Positions 45,000-55,028 of a DNA stretch of 64,000 nucleotides are shown piece after piece. The position numbers and the translations under genes are program-made. The DNA is taken from the NCBI GenBank assembly GCA_951217055.1, contig OX578276.1, positions 11,300,580 to 11,364,579 of the forward strand, in the 5' to 3' direction. The notes under the pieces are model-generated. The model did not search any database. It was not told where the DNA came from and saw only the letters and a program-made list of their open reading frames with translations. Source of the DNA: Gerris lacustris (taxonomy: Eukaryota > Arthropoda > Insecta > Hemiptera > Gerridae). Position 1 is the first letter of the stretch; each line of letters opens with the position of its first letter.

Positions 45000-47900
45000 G
45001 TTCAATATTTTTATTTCAGGGAAATATAGCAGTGAACAGAATCAAATGGACCACTATACAATTTTAAGTAATCGCCATAAAGGAAAAGCGGCTTTCAAAT
45101 GAGGGAGTGTGTACATTTGGTTTACGTAAATTTTGATTTCTTCTAATTTCCCTGGGAAAGTCCCTCCCCCCCCCCCCCTTAACTTATGGAGTTGGGGCTC
45201 GCACCACATCTTCTGCCTAGGGACCCACACACTCTAAATCCGGCCCTGAGTACCTTTAATATTATGTTTATGTATGTTTGCAGTTTGCACTAAAAACGTA
45301 CTTATAACTTTTTTATAAATACTTTATAAAATTAACTATTTTTTTAAAATTTGCCTAATTTTTACAACACAATATGGTAGCAGCCCACATTGGGGTAACC
45401 CGAAAGTACTATTAAGTAATCACAAAATATCTCAGTCCTATTGTTTGGGGGGGGGGATACAAAAGGTTTTGCCCAGGGTGCAGCTTACCCTAAATCAGGG
45501 CCTGACTCTGATTAGGCCTATAATATTTTAATTAAAGATAGAATAGCATTAAGGTGCCACATAAGTTACTTGTGTACTTACAAGGCTGCCAATACTAGTC
45601 TGTCATTAATTCAAACATGTTGATAAAACAAATATCCAAAACATATTTTTGTAGACTCATCTTTTAAAAGCGAATTTTCCAAACAAAAAGGTTATGCATT
45701 TGTTTAGCTTTAGCTCAGTGTTTTGTTTCAGGCGTAGACTCAACGAGATGTAACAATTCAATAACCTCCGAAACTAATATTTCTTCAAATAACTCAGAAC
45801 CTAATGTATCTTCAGCAAAGGATGAAGATGAAGATATTCTAACCCACCAACAAGGGGGTGCTTCGATGCTAATATCACCCCATCAAAAATCACCCCCTCC
45901 TAATATCACCCCATCAAAAAACTCAGAAGCAATTCGCAGCGTTAGTACCCTTGCCGCTGAAAATCTTTTAACAAAAGCACCCTCATCGACCTCATCCTCC
46001 GTCAGTTTGAGCAAGAAACCCGAACCTGATTTTCAATTTGATTTCAATGATCCTGGCACATGGCCAAGATATCTATCTGATACTGAAAGGTGTTATATCA
46101 CTAAAATGAGGGCAGACAGTAACTATACGCCGGACTTATCCAAAAGCGAAAGAGACGGACGAACTCTTACTAAAGATTGGTTTTTTAAATCTTTGAAAAA
46201 TGGATCACAGGTCAAACGATCATTTTTAGCTTTTAGTGAGACTAAAGTTTCTTTATACTGCGTTTCTTGCAGAATGTTTTGTCATTTGTTTTCCCATGAA
46301 TCTAAAATGTCATCCTTGGCCAAAGAAGAGGGATTTGTGAAATGGAGAAAACTAAGTGACAAAATTCCAGAACATGAGAATTCCTACATTCATAAACGTT
46401 GCTTTTGTATGTGGAAGTCTTTAGAGACATCTCTCGGGAAAGGAGGCATAGACAAAGAACTCCAAGATGCCATTAAAAAAGAAGAATCTCACTGGAAGGA
46501 AGTTTTACACTGCATTATTGATGCTATTTTATATTTAGCAAAGCAAGGGAGTCCATTTAGAGGAACAAGTGAAAGATGTGATTTTGAAAATCCGGACAGT
46601 GGAAAATTTCTTAACACAATAGCTCTTTTGTCTCACTACAATGCCCCACTTCGGCAACATATTGAACGCCATAAGAGAGGGCAGCTGAGCTATTTTTCAT
46701 CGGAAATTCAGGATGAATTTCTTGATATAATTGCTAACAAAATAAGACAAGATATAATTCAAGATGTTATTAAGGCTAAATATTTCTCCTTAATGTTCGA
46801 CTGTACACCAGATATCAGTAACCATGAACAAATGACAGAGATAATCCGGTATGTAAAAATGAGTAATGATGGGCCTGAAGTTGTGGAGAGTTTTCTAGAT
46901 TTTTTTCTTGTTTCTGACAAAACTGGGGAAGGTCTTTCCCAAGAAATTATTAAAAAGGTAAACAATGATGGCTTGGATATACAACTATGTAGAGGCCAAT
47001 CGTATGATAACGGCGCCAACATGGCCGGAAAATATAAAGGAGTGCAAGCTAGGATATTAAAAGAGAATAAATACGCATATTTTGTGCCGTGCTCCGCCCA
47101 TTCCTTAAACTTAGTCGGAGTTCACGCTGCCGATGCTTGCCTTCCAGCACAAAATTATTTCGGAGTAATGCACTCTCTTTATAATTACTTCAGTGGGTCT
47201 ACTTCAAGATGGGAAATTCTCCAAAAGCACGTTCCTTTAACTCTGAAGGCAGAGAGTAAAACAAGATGGTCAGCACGACTTGAGTGTCGAAGTCGTCTTC
47301 AAGCATCTTGATAAAATATTTCTAGCTCTTGAAGAGTTACGCACTAGCGGACCCACGCCAGAGACTAAAACTGAAGCTAGAGCTCTGATTGGTCAAATTA
47401 AAGATTTCAAATTTGTTGTACTGACTTGCTTTTGGTACAGTGTTCTAAAGCCAATTGATAGGGTCAATCAGTTCCTTCAGGGAGATGACGTGACAGTTGA
47501 CAGAGCTGTTAGAAACATCCAAGGGTTAATTAATCTGTTTTATTCAAAGAGAGAAAGCTTAGCCTCGGAAGCTATTGCAGATGCCAAAATCATGGCCAAA
47601 GATAATGGTTTAGATACTGACTTTAAAGAAGAAAGAAGATGATGCCTGGAGAAACCTGTGAAGATGAAGCATTTGGTTTAACGCAGGAAGAAAATTTCAG
47701 AGGTTCTCTCATGGAAATACTTGACAGAATTCTAAGCGAAATGAACAAACGATTTGACGCATTAAAAGATATAAACAGTAAATTTGGTTTTTTGAGTGGC
47801 TCTCAGATAAATGAAATTGATTCAAAAGACTTGCAATTTAGAGCTAAAACATTGGCTGACAGTTACCCAGAAGATTTAAACAAAGAGGAACTGGTCAATG

Positions 47901-49048
47901 AAGTAGAAAGCTTTAAATACCATGCCCTTGAAATGGACATTAGTCTAAGAAACTCCTCAGCTGAGTCCACTTTTAAAGTTATTTATGAGCAACACCTGGA
48001 AGAGGGCTACCCAAATATTACAACAGCTCTACAAATATTCCTCACTCTTCCAGTCTCTGTTGCTTCGGGGGAGAGGAGCTTCAGCAAACTGAAATTAATA
48101 AAAAATTATTTAAGAAGCGCTATGAAGCAACAGAGATTAACAAATTTAGGTCTCATATCTATCGAACATCAGAGAGCATCATCAATTTCATTTGACGAAA
48201 TAATCCAAACGTTTGCAGCCAAAAAGTCAAGAAAAGTCAAATTTACTTAAATTCACTTTCAGTTTTTGGAAGAATTGTTTTATGTATTTTTTTTTATTTA
48301 TACCATTTATTGAAACATCCATTACTATAAACGATAATCTTACATTTCTAAATTAGTTTTAGTTTCAAATCAGCATTTGCCGTGGTTCCTCTTCTGAGGG
48401 TCTGTGAGGTTACATTATATACACCTATATATAATTCATTACATTAATTTTAGATATTAACATAATTAAATACTTTAAATTTACTTTAAAAGTTAGTACC
48501 TATATATCACACATTATATACTTATGTATAGTAATATCTATTTTCTTATTTATATATTCATTTATATCATGTAAATATTTATTGTTGTATATTTATACAT
48601 TTATTTATTTATTTTATTTTATTTATTTATTTATTATTTTTTATCATTATTTTTTTTTTTAAATATTCCTTATTTTCCAAGCCAAACATTATTATATACT
48701 TGAGCCATTCTTTTCCACTCTACGCGCTCTCTTGCAACTCTTTCCCATGTTCCTCCACCACATATTTTCTTAAACTAGTGTATAATATTTTCTGGCATAT
48801 TAAAAAGATTTTACTTGAATTGTTTCGTTTCTTATTTTCAAATAAACCTAAGTTATCAACTTCAATCATGATTTTATATTTTATCCCAAATATTAATAAA
48901 TATTTCAAGATTTTTCACAAGCTGACTTAGGAGTAGGACTAAAGGTTATTGGCGAATTGCTAGGATAAAGTGGTGGAAGGGGGCGGCAAAATTAGGGCTT
49001 GCCCCTCCTGGAAAAATATGTAGCTGCGGCCCTGGTTGGAACAAACCT

Positions 49049-49674
49049 TTTATTTACATGTATGTATAGAAAATACAAAATTATATATTACATGTGTAAT
49101 TCAAACATCTAATTATTAATAGCTAGCTATAACATAAGCTAATTATAATATAGCTAGATGGCTGTAAACTTTACTAGTTTTACACAGTTTCTTCAGACCT
49201 CTGACTCTAGAGTACTAATGTTCTTTCAAGAAAAGAAAGTAAAAGGTAATGAATAAACATTCTATGAATAGAACAATGTTTTAGATAGGAATGTGTTTAT
49301 ATAACAAATACAGTAAACATTAATTTTTAAACATATGTATAAATAAATCCTATAATAAATCCAAAACCTAAAAATAAAAACTAATTAGAATTAGAATTAG
49401 AATGCCATTTACTGTTAAACAATTATTACAATGGTAAATTACAGGCATGCATTTTTTTAACAAATAGTTATTTTTGTTAAAAATTTGTTGTTTTATTATA
49501 TAGTTAACAAATCGGCTAGATGCCGTGGCGCCATAAGGCTTGAAGTTACACATTTTTAATAAAATTGCATGTATACATTAATGCTGACAAAATCCAGTTT
49601 TAATTTACTTAAATTAGTTTTTAAAATGACCTAACCTAATTGAATTCACAAAACTTTATAACATAAGTGATAAC
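49049..49674. other. No gene recognised
   Basis: AT-rich sequence right of the split MITE; no frames or repeats I can assign. Confidence 0.4.
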
Positions 49675-52145
49675 TAGGGCTCGGATTTGAGCATATTTGC
49701 ATATTTTTTTCCTGAATAGTACTCATTGAAAGAAGCCTTTTGGAGGTATTTTCACCTTTCTGGGACCAATCGAATTTAAATTTATCGAGCATATAAATGC
49801 ATATAACGGCTGTTTTCAGAAATTTTTTTAAGGTATACGAATAAAAAGATTAAGATATAAAAATATACGAAGATATTTTCGTTTCACTGTCCTCTCTATA
49901 GTTTTAAAAGTGGTTTTTCGAACATATTCTGCATATTTAACAGCATATTATGGGTTTTTTCGAGCATATCTATCGAGCATAAAACAGGTGATAACAATAA
50001 ACAAACATGACTTTAAAACAGCTATTATAACATACTATTAAAACTAACCAATAACTTAACTCCATATAAAACAGTAAACAAATGATAAGTAACTCGAAAT
50101 TAACTTTATATTATTTACATTGTTAAAATTTAAGTGTAATATAAACTACATCGTTATTTATTTATATAGTAGTTAGTTTATTTATTTATTTCGTTAATTA
50201 TTATTTTATTTTATTATTATTATTCTAATGATTTTGTTATCGTCATCGTTTCGTCGCGTCCGACTGATAAAGCCCTATATCTGATCTTCTTGATCTGGTA
50301 TAGGTCCAGAGTTGTGGGGGGGGGGGGGGGGGGGGCATCGTCGGGCCCCTGATGACTCGGACGCGATAAAACGATGCAGGACATGGCGTAATGCCGAGCC
50401 AACATCTGTGACGTAATGTCTGATGTTGTGTGGAACAGTTCCTATGTGTCACGCTTGCGTGGCACATCCCTTGGTGTCTCTCACTAACACAAATTGTATA
50501 CTTTATTGCAGTGAGCAAAAACACGGTATTACATTGCTGAAATTATATTAATATTTACATGATATAATATAAAAACAAATAAAAAATGTAGTCTCCCATT
50601 ATAGTCAAACAGGGGAGATTCAAATTAAATTATAATATATTTTTACTGTACATATTATCTATAAATTGAAAAGAAAGAAGTTCGTCTATGTAAATTAGTG
50701 ACATATTTTTGTGGAAAAAAGTTTATTTATTTTTAACTCGAATATTAATCTGTTCTGTTCAAGTTTAAATTATTATAAAAAAAGGGTTCTAAAAGTACTA
50801 AAAAAATTTATACAATGAAGCATATTCAGGGTGAAACTTGGCATTCCATATCTTCAGCTAATTTATTATAATTTGGAATATATTTCGAGTTACCTGTCCT
50901 TAAGCAGCTATCTAAATGATAGTCACTAAGCTTTGTTCGATATTTTGATTTCAAATATTTCATATTTGAGAACATAGACTCGCAATTGTATGTTGTTCCG
51001 TAATAAGAAAACATTTTTAGCGCACATTTCCTCAAAATAGGATAACAATTTGCATCAACGAAGTTCCAAAATATTTTATCACTATGATGTGCTTTTAAAA
51101 TAATATCATTTTGTAAATTTATCACTTCTAATTCTATATCTTCGATATTCTTAAGCTCGAATTACGTTGATATTATGGCAGGGAAATTATCTTCAGTTGA
51201 ATTAAATGGAAAATTTAAAAAAATTAAAATTAAAATTTATGAAAAATCTTACTACAGGTTCCAATGCCGTAAAATCTTCAAATCTGGACGAAAACTCTTC
51301 TATTAGCTTATCTATAATTTTTAAATATGATGTAAAATTTTCATTATTTAAATTTAAACTCTCAATCAAATGTCTTATAGTTGAAATGTGATAATGATTT
51401 TTTCATGAGATGGGATTTCACCATTTACATTTGAATGCATTTACTGCACTAATCATTAATCAAGTCAGCGATATGGTGATTTCTCCCTTGCATTTTTAAA
51501 TTTAATTCGTTAAACTTTGCTGTTATGTCTGTTAAAAATCCAAGGTCGATTAGCAAATCTTTTTTCCCAATTGCTCGTAAAATTCGCCTCTTGATGCAAT
51601 GAATTCCTTTATTTGCGGCAAAAGCATGATAAACCGCTCAAGTATTTTGTTAAACCTGGAAGGTGATTCAACCTGGGTTTCGCCGGTGTTGTTGTTTTGT
51701 TGTTAAATGATTATTGATTCTTGTTGTGACACTCGTTCTAAATATACGTTTTTTAAATTCTTGTGAGTTAAAGCCCCTTGTTACTTCTCTACTTATTGAC
51801 TCTTATCCGTAAGATCCATAGGACTTTACAACATATTTTACCTCTGCTCAGCCACCTTACTTCAGTGTGTAAAAGAAGATCTGTGAATTGGACGTCCTCG
51901 TCTTCTAAAAACCATTTAAAAAACGGTGTTGCATAGCTCCCGATTTTATATAATTAATCATTTTAGTTACTATTGCGATTACTTGTTGAAAACGGATTTT
52001 CCTGATGTATGATGCAATGATAGGAAATAAATTTCGGGAATAAGAAATCCCGTCTACATAATGCCACAAATCCATTTTTTTACCAGTCATCGCTGGCCCC
52101 ATCTGTTGTAATTGAAGATAAATTTTCTACAGGTAATTTTACATC
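49675..52145 (-). mobile_element. Another hAT element (hAT4), right part lost
   Basis: TAGGGCTCGG at 49675 followed by repeated gagcatat/gcatattt words (49689-49990) looks like a hAT terminus with subterminal repeats. A decayed transposase lies on minus at 50826-52145. A GC-rich stretch with a G-run (50215-50560) may be a later insert. The element is cut at 52145 by a BEL/Pao LTR, and its upstream half is not found beyond that element. Confidence 0.6.
50826..52145 (-). pseudogene. hAT4 transposase (SCAND3/ZBED-like), decayed
   Basis: From high to low coordinates on minus: LPVENLSSITTDGA, then MTGKKMDLWHYVDG, SYHCIIHQENPFS, IVTKMINYIKSGAMQHRF, FTDLLLHTEVRWLSRG, DLGFLTDITAKFNELNLKMQ, and the C-terminal dimerisation domain with YGTTYNCESMFSNMKYLKSK and YRTKLSDYHLDSCLR (50826-51125). 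Many frameshifts and stops. The motif set (TTDGAPAMTG, HCIIHQE, TEVRWLSRG, CEAxFSxMK) is that of domesticated-like hAT proteins such as SCAND3. It is unrelated to the hAT1 transposase subfamily. Confidence 0.8.
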
Positions 52146-52456
52146 TGTGAGGGCGGTAAAAGGAATGGACTGTAATTTCAAATAACTTGGTTTAACACAG
52201 TAAATTCTGATTAAAGTATGTATTAAAAAACATGTAGAATAAAGGTTAGCGGAACTTGACACATGAGATGAGGTGCGATGTGAACTGTGAACTCTACTAA
52301 AAAACAGGGAAGACTATACAGGGGAAACTAGAGCCACCAGCTCGAGACTAGCGAAATCTAGTGCAAGCACGAATGAAGTAAAATGAATCTGTGGAGGAGT
52401 CAGGAGACTGCTGCCACCTGGGAGCAAAACTATAAACGAAATTGACAGCGTCAACA
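52146..52456 (-). repeat. 3' LTR of BEL/Pao element 2
   Basis: On minus it starts TGTTGACGCTGTCAATTTCG right after the purine-rich AAGGTGGGCGGAA and ends ...ACCGCCCTCACA, giving TG...CA over 311 bases. The hAT4 reading resumes immediately after (GATGTAAAATTACCTG). The other LTR is absent, so no target duplication can be checked. Confidence 0.75.
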
Positions 52457-52678
52457 TTCCGCCCACCTTGAATCATTCAATTAAGTTACAATAAATCATA
52501 CAGATTACCAATACAGATTGTATTGGTACAGTCGCCAATAGTACAGAATGTCAATAGTCAATGTCAAGTAGAGATTGCCAATAAGAAGTGATGAAGTTAA
52601 AATGAATTACATGGGGTGAATTTGAATTATGATAATAAAAAAATTAGACAATTCAAAATAATTATTTAATAGTAATTT

Positions 52679-53590
52679 TTAAGTGATGGGAAGTGGACAA
52701 ACACCTGTGAGAGGGCGTTTGAGGTATCCAGTTGATGTGCGTAGGGTTATTACTCTCACTAAACCATCGGATCCTGGGTGGAGCTCAACTACACTGCCAA
52801 GCTTCCAGCTCATAGGGGGTGAGTTTTCTTTAATAAGCACGAGTGTATTCAGCTTGATGTTGTCTTGACGTGTTTTCCACTTCGAGCGCTGTTGCAACTC
52901 GTGGAAATATTCTGTGGACCACTTCTTTCAGAAGGTCTGCATGAGTGCTTGGGTGCGTTGCCAAATATCAAGTCGGTTGATATTGCAGTTTAGCAAGTTA
53001 GGTTGGGGAAAGGAGGTTAATGGGCGACCTATGAGGAAGTGAGAAGGAGTCAATGAGGAAAAATCAGAGGGATCAGATGATAATGGTATGAGAGGACGGG
53101 AATTAACAATAGAATCTATTTGTGTGAGTAGTGTATATAAGTGTGTGTGAGTTAGGTGAGTGTTAGCTATTAAACGCTTGAGATGGTGCTTGATGAGCCT
53201 TACTCCCGATTCCCATAAACCACCAAAGCTGGGGGCTGCCGGAGGATTCATCTTACAGGTAATACCTTCATGAGAGAGCTGATCTTGAATCTTATTGCTA
53301 TTGGTAATGTTAGCCAAATGTTCAATGCGTTTTTGTGCGCCGATAAAGTTCAAGCCATTATCAGAGTATATGCAATTAGATTTACCACGGCGTGCGATAA
53401 ATCGACGTAATGCATTGAGAAAAGCTGGAGTGGACATGTCTTCGACCAATTCTACATGTATTGCCTTGGTCGAAAAACATACAAAAACTGCAATGTATGC
53501 CTTGACCAGTGGTGATCCGCGTCGTGAAGACATTTTCACCATGATGGGACCACAGTAATCGATACCAGTATGGTGATGGTAAGTGTGTTA
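52679..53590 (-). pseudogene. BEL/Pao 2 integrase core and C-terminal domain
   Basis: The integrase core keeps its acidic triad: GIDYCGPIMVKMSS, YSDNGLNFIGAQKR and PSFGGLWESGVRLIKHHLKR, followed by IDSIVNSRPLIPLSSDPSDF and HFLIGRPLTSFP. A frameshift near 52925 separates the C-terminal domain, which ends GSVVELHPGSDGLVRVITLR and GYLKRPLTG at 52679. At about 53575 a small deletion plus frameshift breaks the link to the upstream pol frame. Confidence 0.85.
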
Positions 53591-55028
53591 TTTGTTGAGT
53601 CATATTTTGTGGTTTTGCCTTGTAGCATGTCAAGCAATCATGAACTACCTTCCGAGTAAGTTCTCGACCGTTTATAGGCCAGATGGTATCACGGAGAGAA
53701 CTAAGCAACGTTTGGGCTCCTGCATGAAGCTGGCGAATGTATTCACCAACTACAATTAAACGTGTTATTTTATGTTTACCGTGCAGTACTATGGAGTGTT
53801 TACTTTTTTCCTTGATGGTTGAATTGTGAAGCCTACCGCTCACCCTAATTAAACCATCACAGTCAATATATGGGGCGAGCGAAGACAACTTGTTATTTTG
53901 GCTAACTTGGCCAGACCCCTTCAGTTCTTTAAGATCCTTTGAGAATGATTCACCTTGAGAAAACCGAAGGAAATCATTTGATGCTGATTTTGCTTCCGGA
54001 ACTGTTAATGGGCCTTTTTTACGATTAAACCTCTGCTCTTGTTTAGCATTATAGATAAATCGGAGACAATATGCTAAAATTCTTGTTAACTTTCGATAAG
54101 TATGTGATGTGTTATTTATAAGATCTGATATTATGCTTACAGGAGGAGTCGTCGCGTGATATGATTGAATAGATGTGTGCTGTTGTTCAGGTATAGATTC
54201 GTTGCATATTTCTATAGAAGAAGGGATTATCCAAAACATGTCATGCTCTGAAAGCCATGATGGACCTTCCCACCAAAGCTGGGTGTGATTTATTTCATCC
54301 CCACCAAGACCTCTGGAGATCATGTCAGCGGGGTTTTCCTTCCCCTTGACGTGTCTCCACAATAAATAATTTGATAAATTTTGAATTTTTGAAACTCTGT
54401 TTCGTACAAATGTCGTCCAACGTGTCGACTGTTCCTTGAGTTGTTTATTATGGTTTAACCGTCTCTCTAATGCCATGAATCTCCTCAGTGCTGTATCTCT
54501 TGAGTTGCCTACGTTGGAAGATTCCTTCAGAAGAGGAATTTTTACAACATATCTACCTTCAGGTAAACGAGTTGTGGTTTTACAGTATTGCTCTTCACAA
54601 AACCTTTCGTCTGATGTTGGTTCGATGGTTGTATCTCGATCTTCTATTTGCCAGAACCTTTGCATCTGAACATTTAATTTCTTGAGGGTGGTGAGGTTAC
54701 AAGATGTATGCTTTGACGGCGATTCTTTAACTCTGGCGTGACCAGTAGCAATCCAGCCAAGATTTGTTTCCCTAAATGTGATGCCACCAATTGAAAGCTG
54801 CATTTGTTTATCAGCAAATAGAGACCAGAATATATCTGCTCCTATTAGCAGGTCTATCTTACCAGGATTATCGAAATTAGGATCTGCTAGCATGATATGA
54901 GACGGTAAGGATATCTTCGTTATATCAATTGGTAGTGTCGGTATGTTGCTTGTAATTTTAGATAAGACTATTAATTCAGCAGGAGTAGAAAATTCTGAAC
55001 TCCTAGAATTGATGATAGCTGTGACAAA
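53591..55028 (-). pseudogene. BEL/Pao 2 pol: pre-RT fused to RNase H end and integrase zinc region
   Basis: The frame opens with LLIGADIFWSLF, LGWIATGHARV, RFWQIEDRDT and TTRLPEGRYVVKIPLLKESS, reaches MALERRLNHNKQLKEQ, then jumps to TRWTTFVRNRVSKIQNL and WRHVKGKENPADMISRG, the end of RNase H. The reverse transcriptase and most of RNase H are absent, yet the frame stays open through the integrase N-terminal zinc region (HAGAQTLLSSLRDTIWPING, CLTCYKAKP). The deletion is therefore in frame. Confidence 0.85.

Larger units (their letters stand above)
34578..45248. mobile_element. Third nested hAT (hAT3), 10.7 kb
   Basis: Ends CAGGGCCAATTTAGACATAG and ...ACTCTAAATCCGGCCCTG are inverted; flanks GGTACCTT (34570-34577) and AGTACCTT (45249-45256) match at seven of eight bases. 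Purine runs at 34655-34676 and the C-run at 45165-45178 are also inverted partners. Inside lie the giant inverted repeat (36081-44999), a pogo-like MITE and two spliced exons. No transposase was recognised. Confidence 0.8.
34331..45504. mobile_element. Second nested hAT (hAT2), non-autonomous
   Basis: Ends CAGTCCCCGATTTACG and ...TAAATCAGGGCCTG (inverted, imperfect) are flanked by perfect ACTCTGAT duplications at 34323-34330 and 45505-45512. Only about 500 bases belong to it once hAT3 is removed (34331-34577 and 45249-45504); it has no coding capacity of its own. The inner ends share gcccagggcggc / gcccagggtgc. Confidence 0.85.
34171..45731 (+). other. 11.6-kb intron of hAT1 transposase
   Basis: Donor GT at 34171 (CAAG|GTTGAT, weak) and acceptor tttgtttcag at 45722-45731. 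Essentially all of its length is nested transposons; without hAT2 it would be about 390 bases. Confidence 0.7.
34065..48250 (+). pseudogene. hAT1 transposase (ZMYM1/TTF-type), two exons, two frameshifts
   Basis: Exon 1 (34065-34170) starts at ATG with KKLSGAAYKKNRIKKEKE and ends ...TTTCAAG|gttgat. Exon 2 (45732-48250) starts after ttttgtttcag; the split codon joins in frame. Exon 2 carries a TTF/ZMYM-type zinc region (FNDPGTWPRYLSDTERCYIT, KDWFFKSLKNG, LYCVSCRMFCHLF), then the RNase-H-like core FSLMFDCTPDISNHEQMTEI (Asp) and CRGQSYDNGANMAGKYKGVQ (Asp), PCSAHSLNLVGVHAA, and the C-terminal dimerisation motif LPVSVASGERSFSKLKLIKN. Frameshifts at about 47281 and 47642 break it; otherwise it is well conserved. 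Confidence 0.85.
33484..49034 (+). mobile_element. Outer hAT transposon (hAT1), 15.6 kb with nested insertions
   Basis: Terminal repeats CAGGGCCGCAGCTAGG and ...GTAGCTGCGGCCCTG are flanked by the 8-base duplication GTTGGAAC at 33476-33483 and 49035-49042, the hAT signature. Without the nested hAT2 it would be about 4.4 kb, a normal autonomous size. It encodes a two-exon transposase. A truncated relative of the nested composite lies at 8611-13475. Confidence 0.92.
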
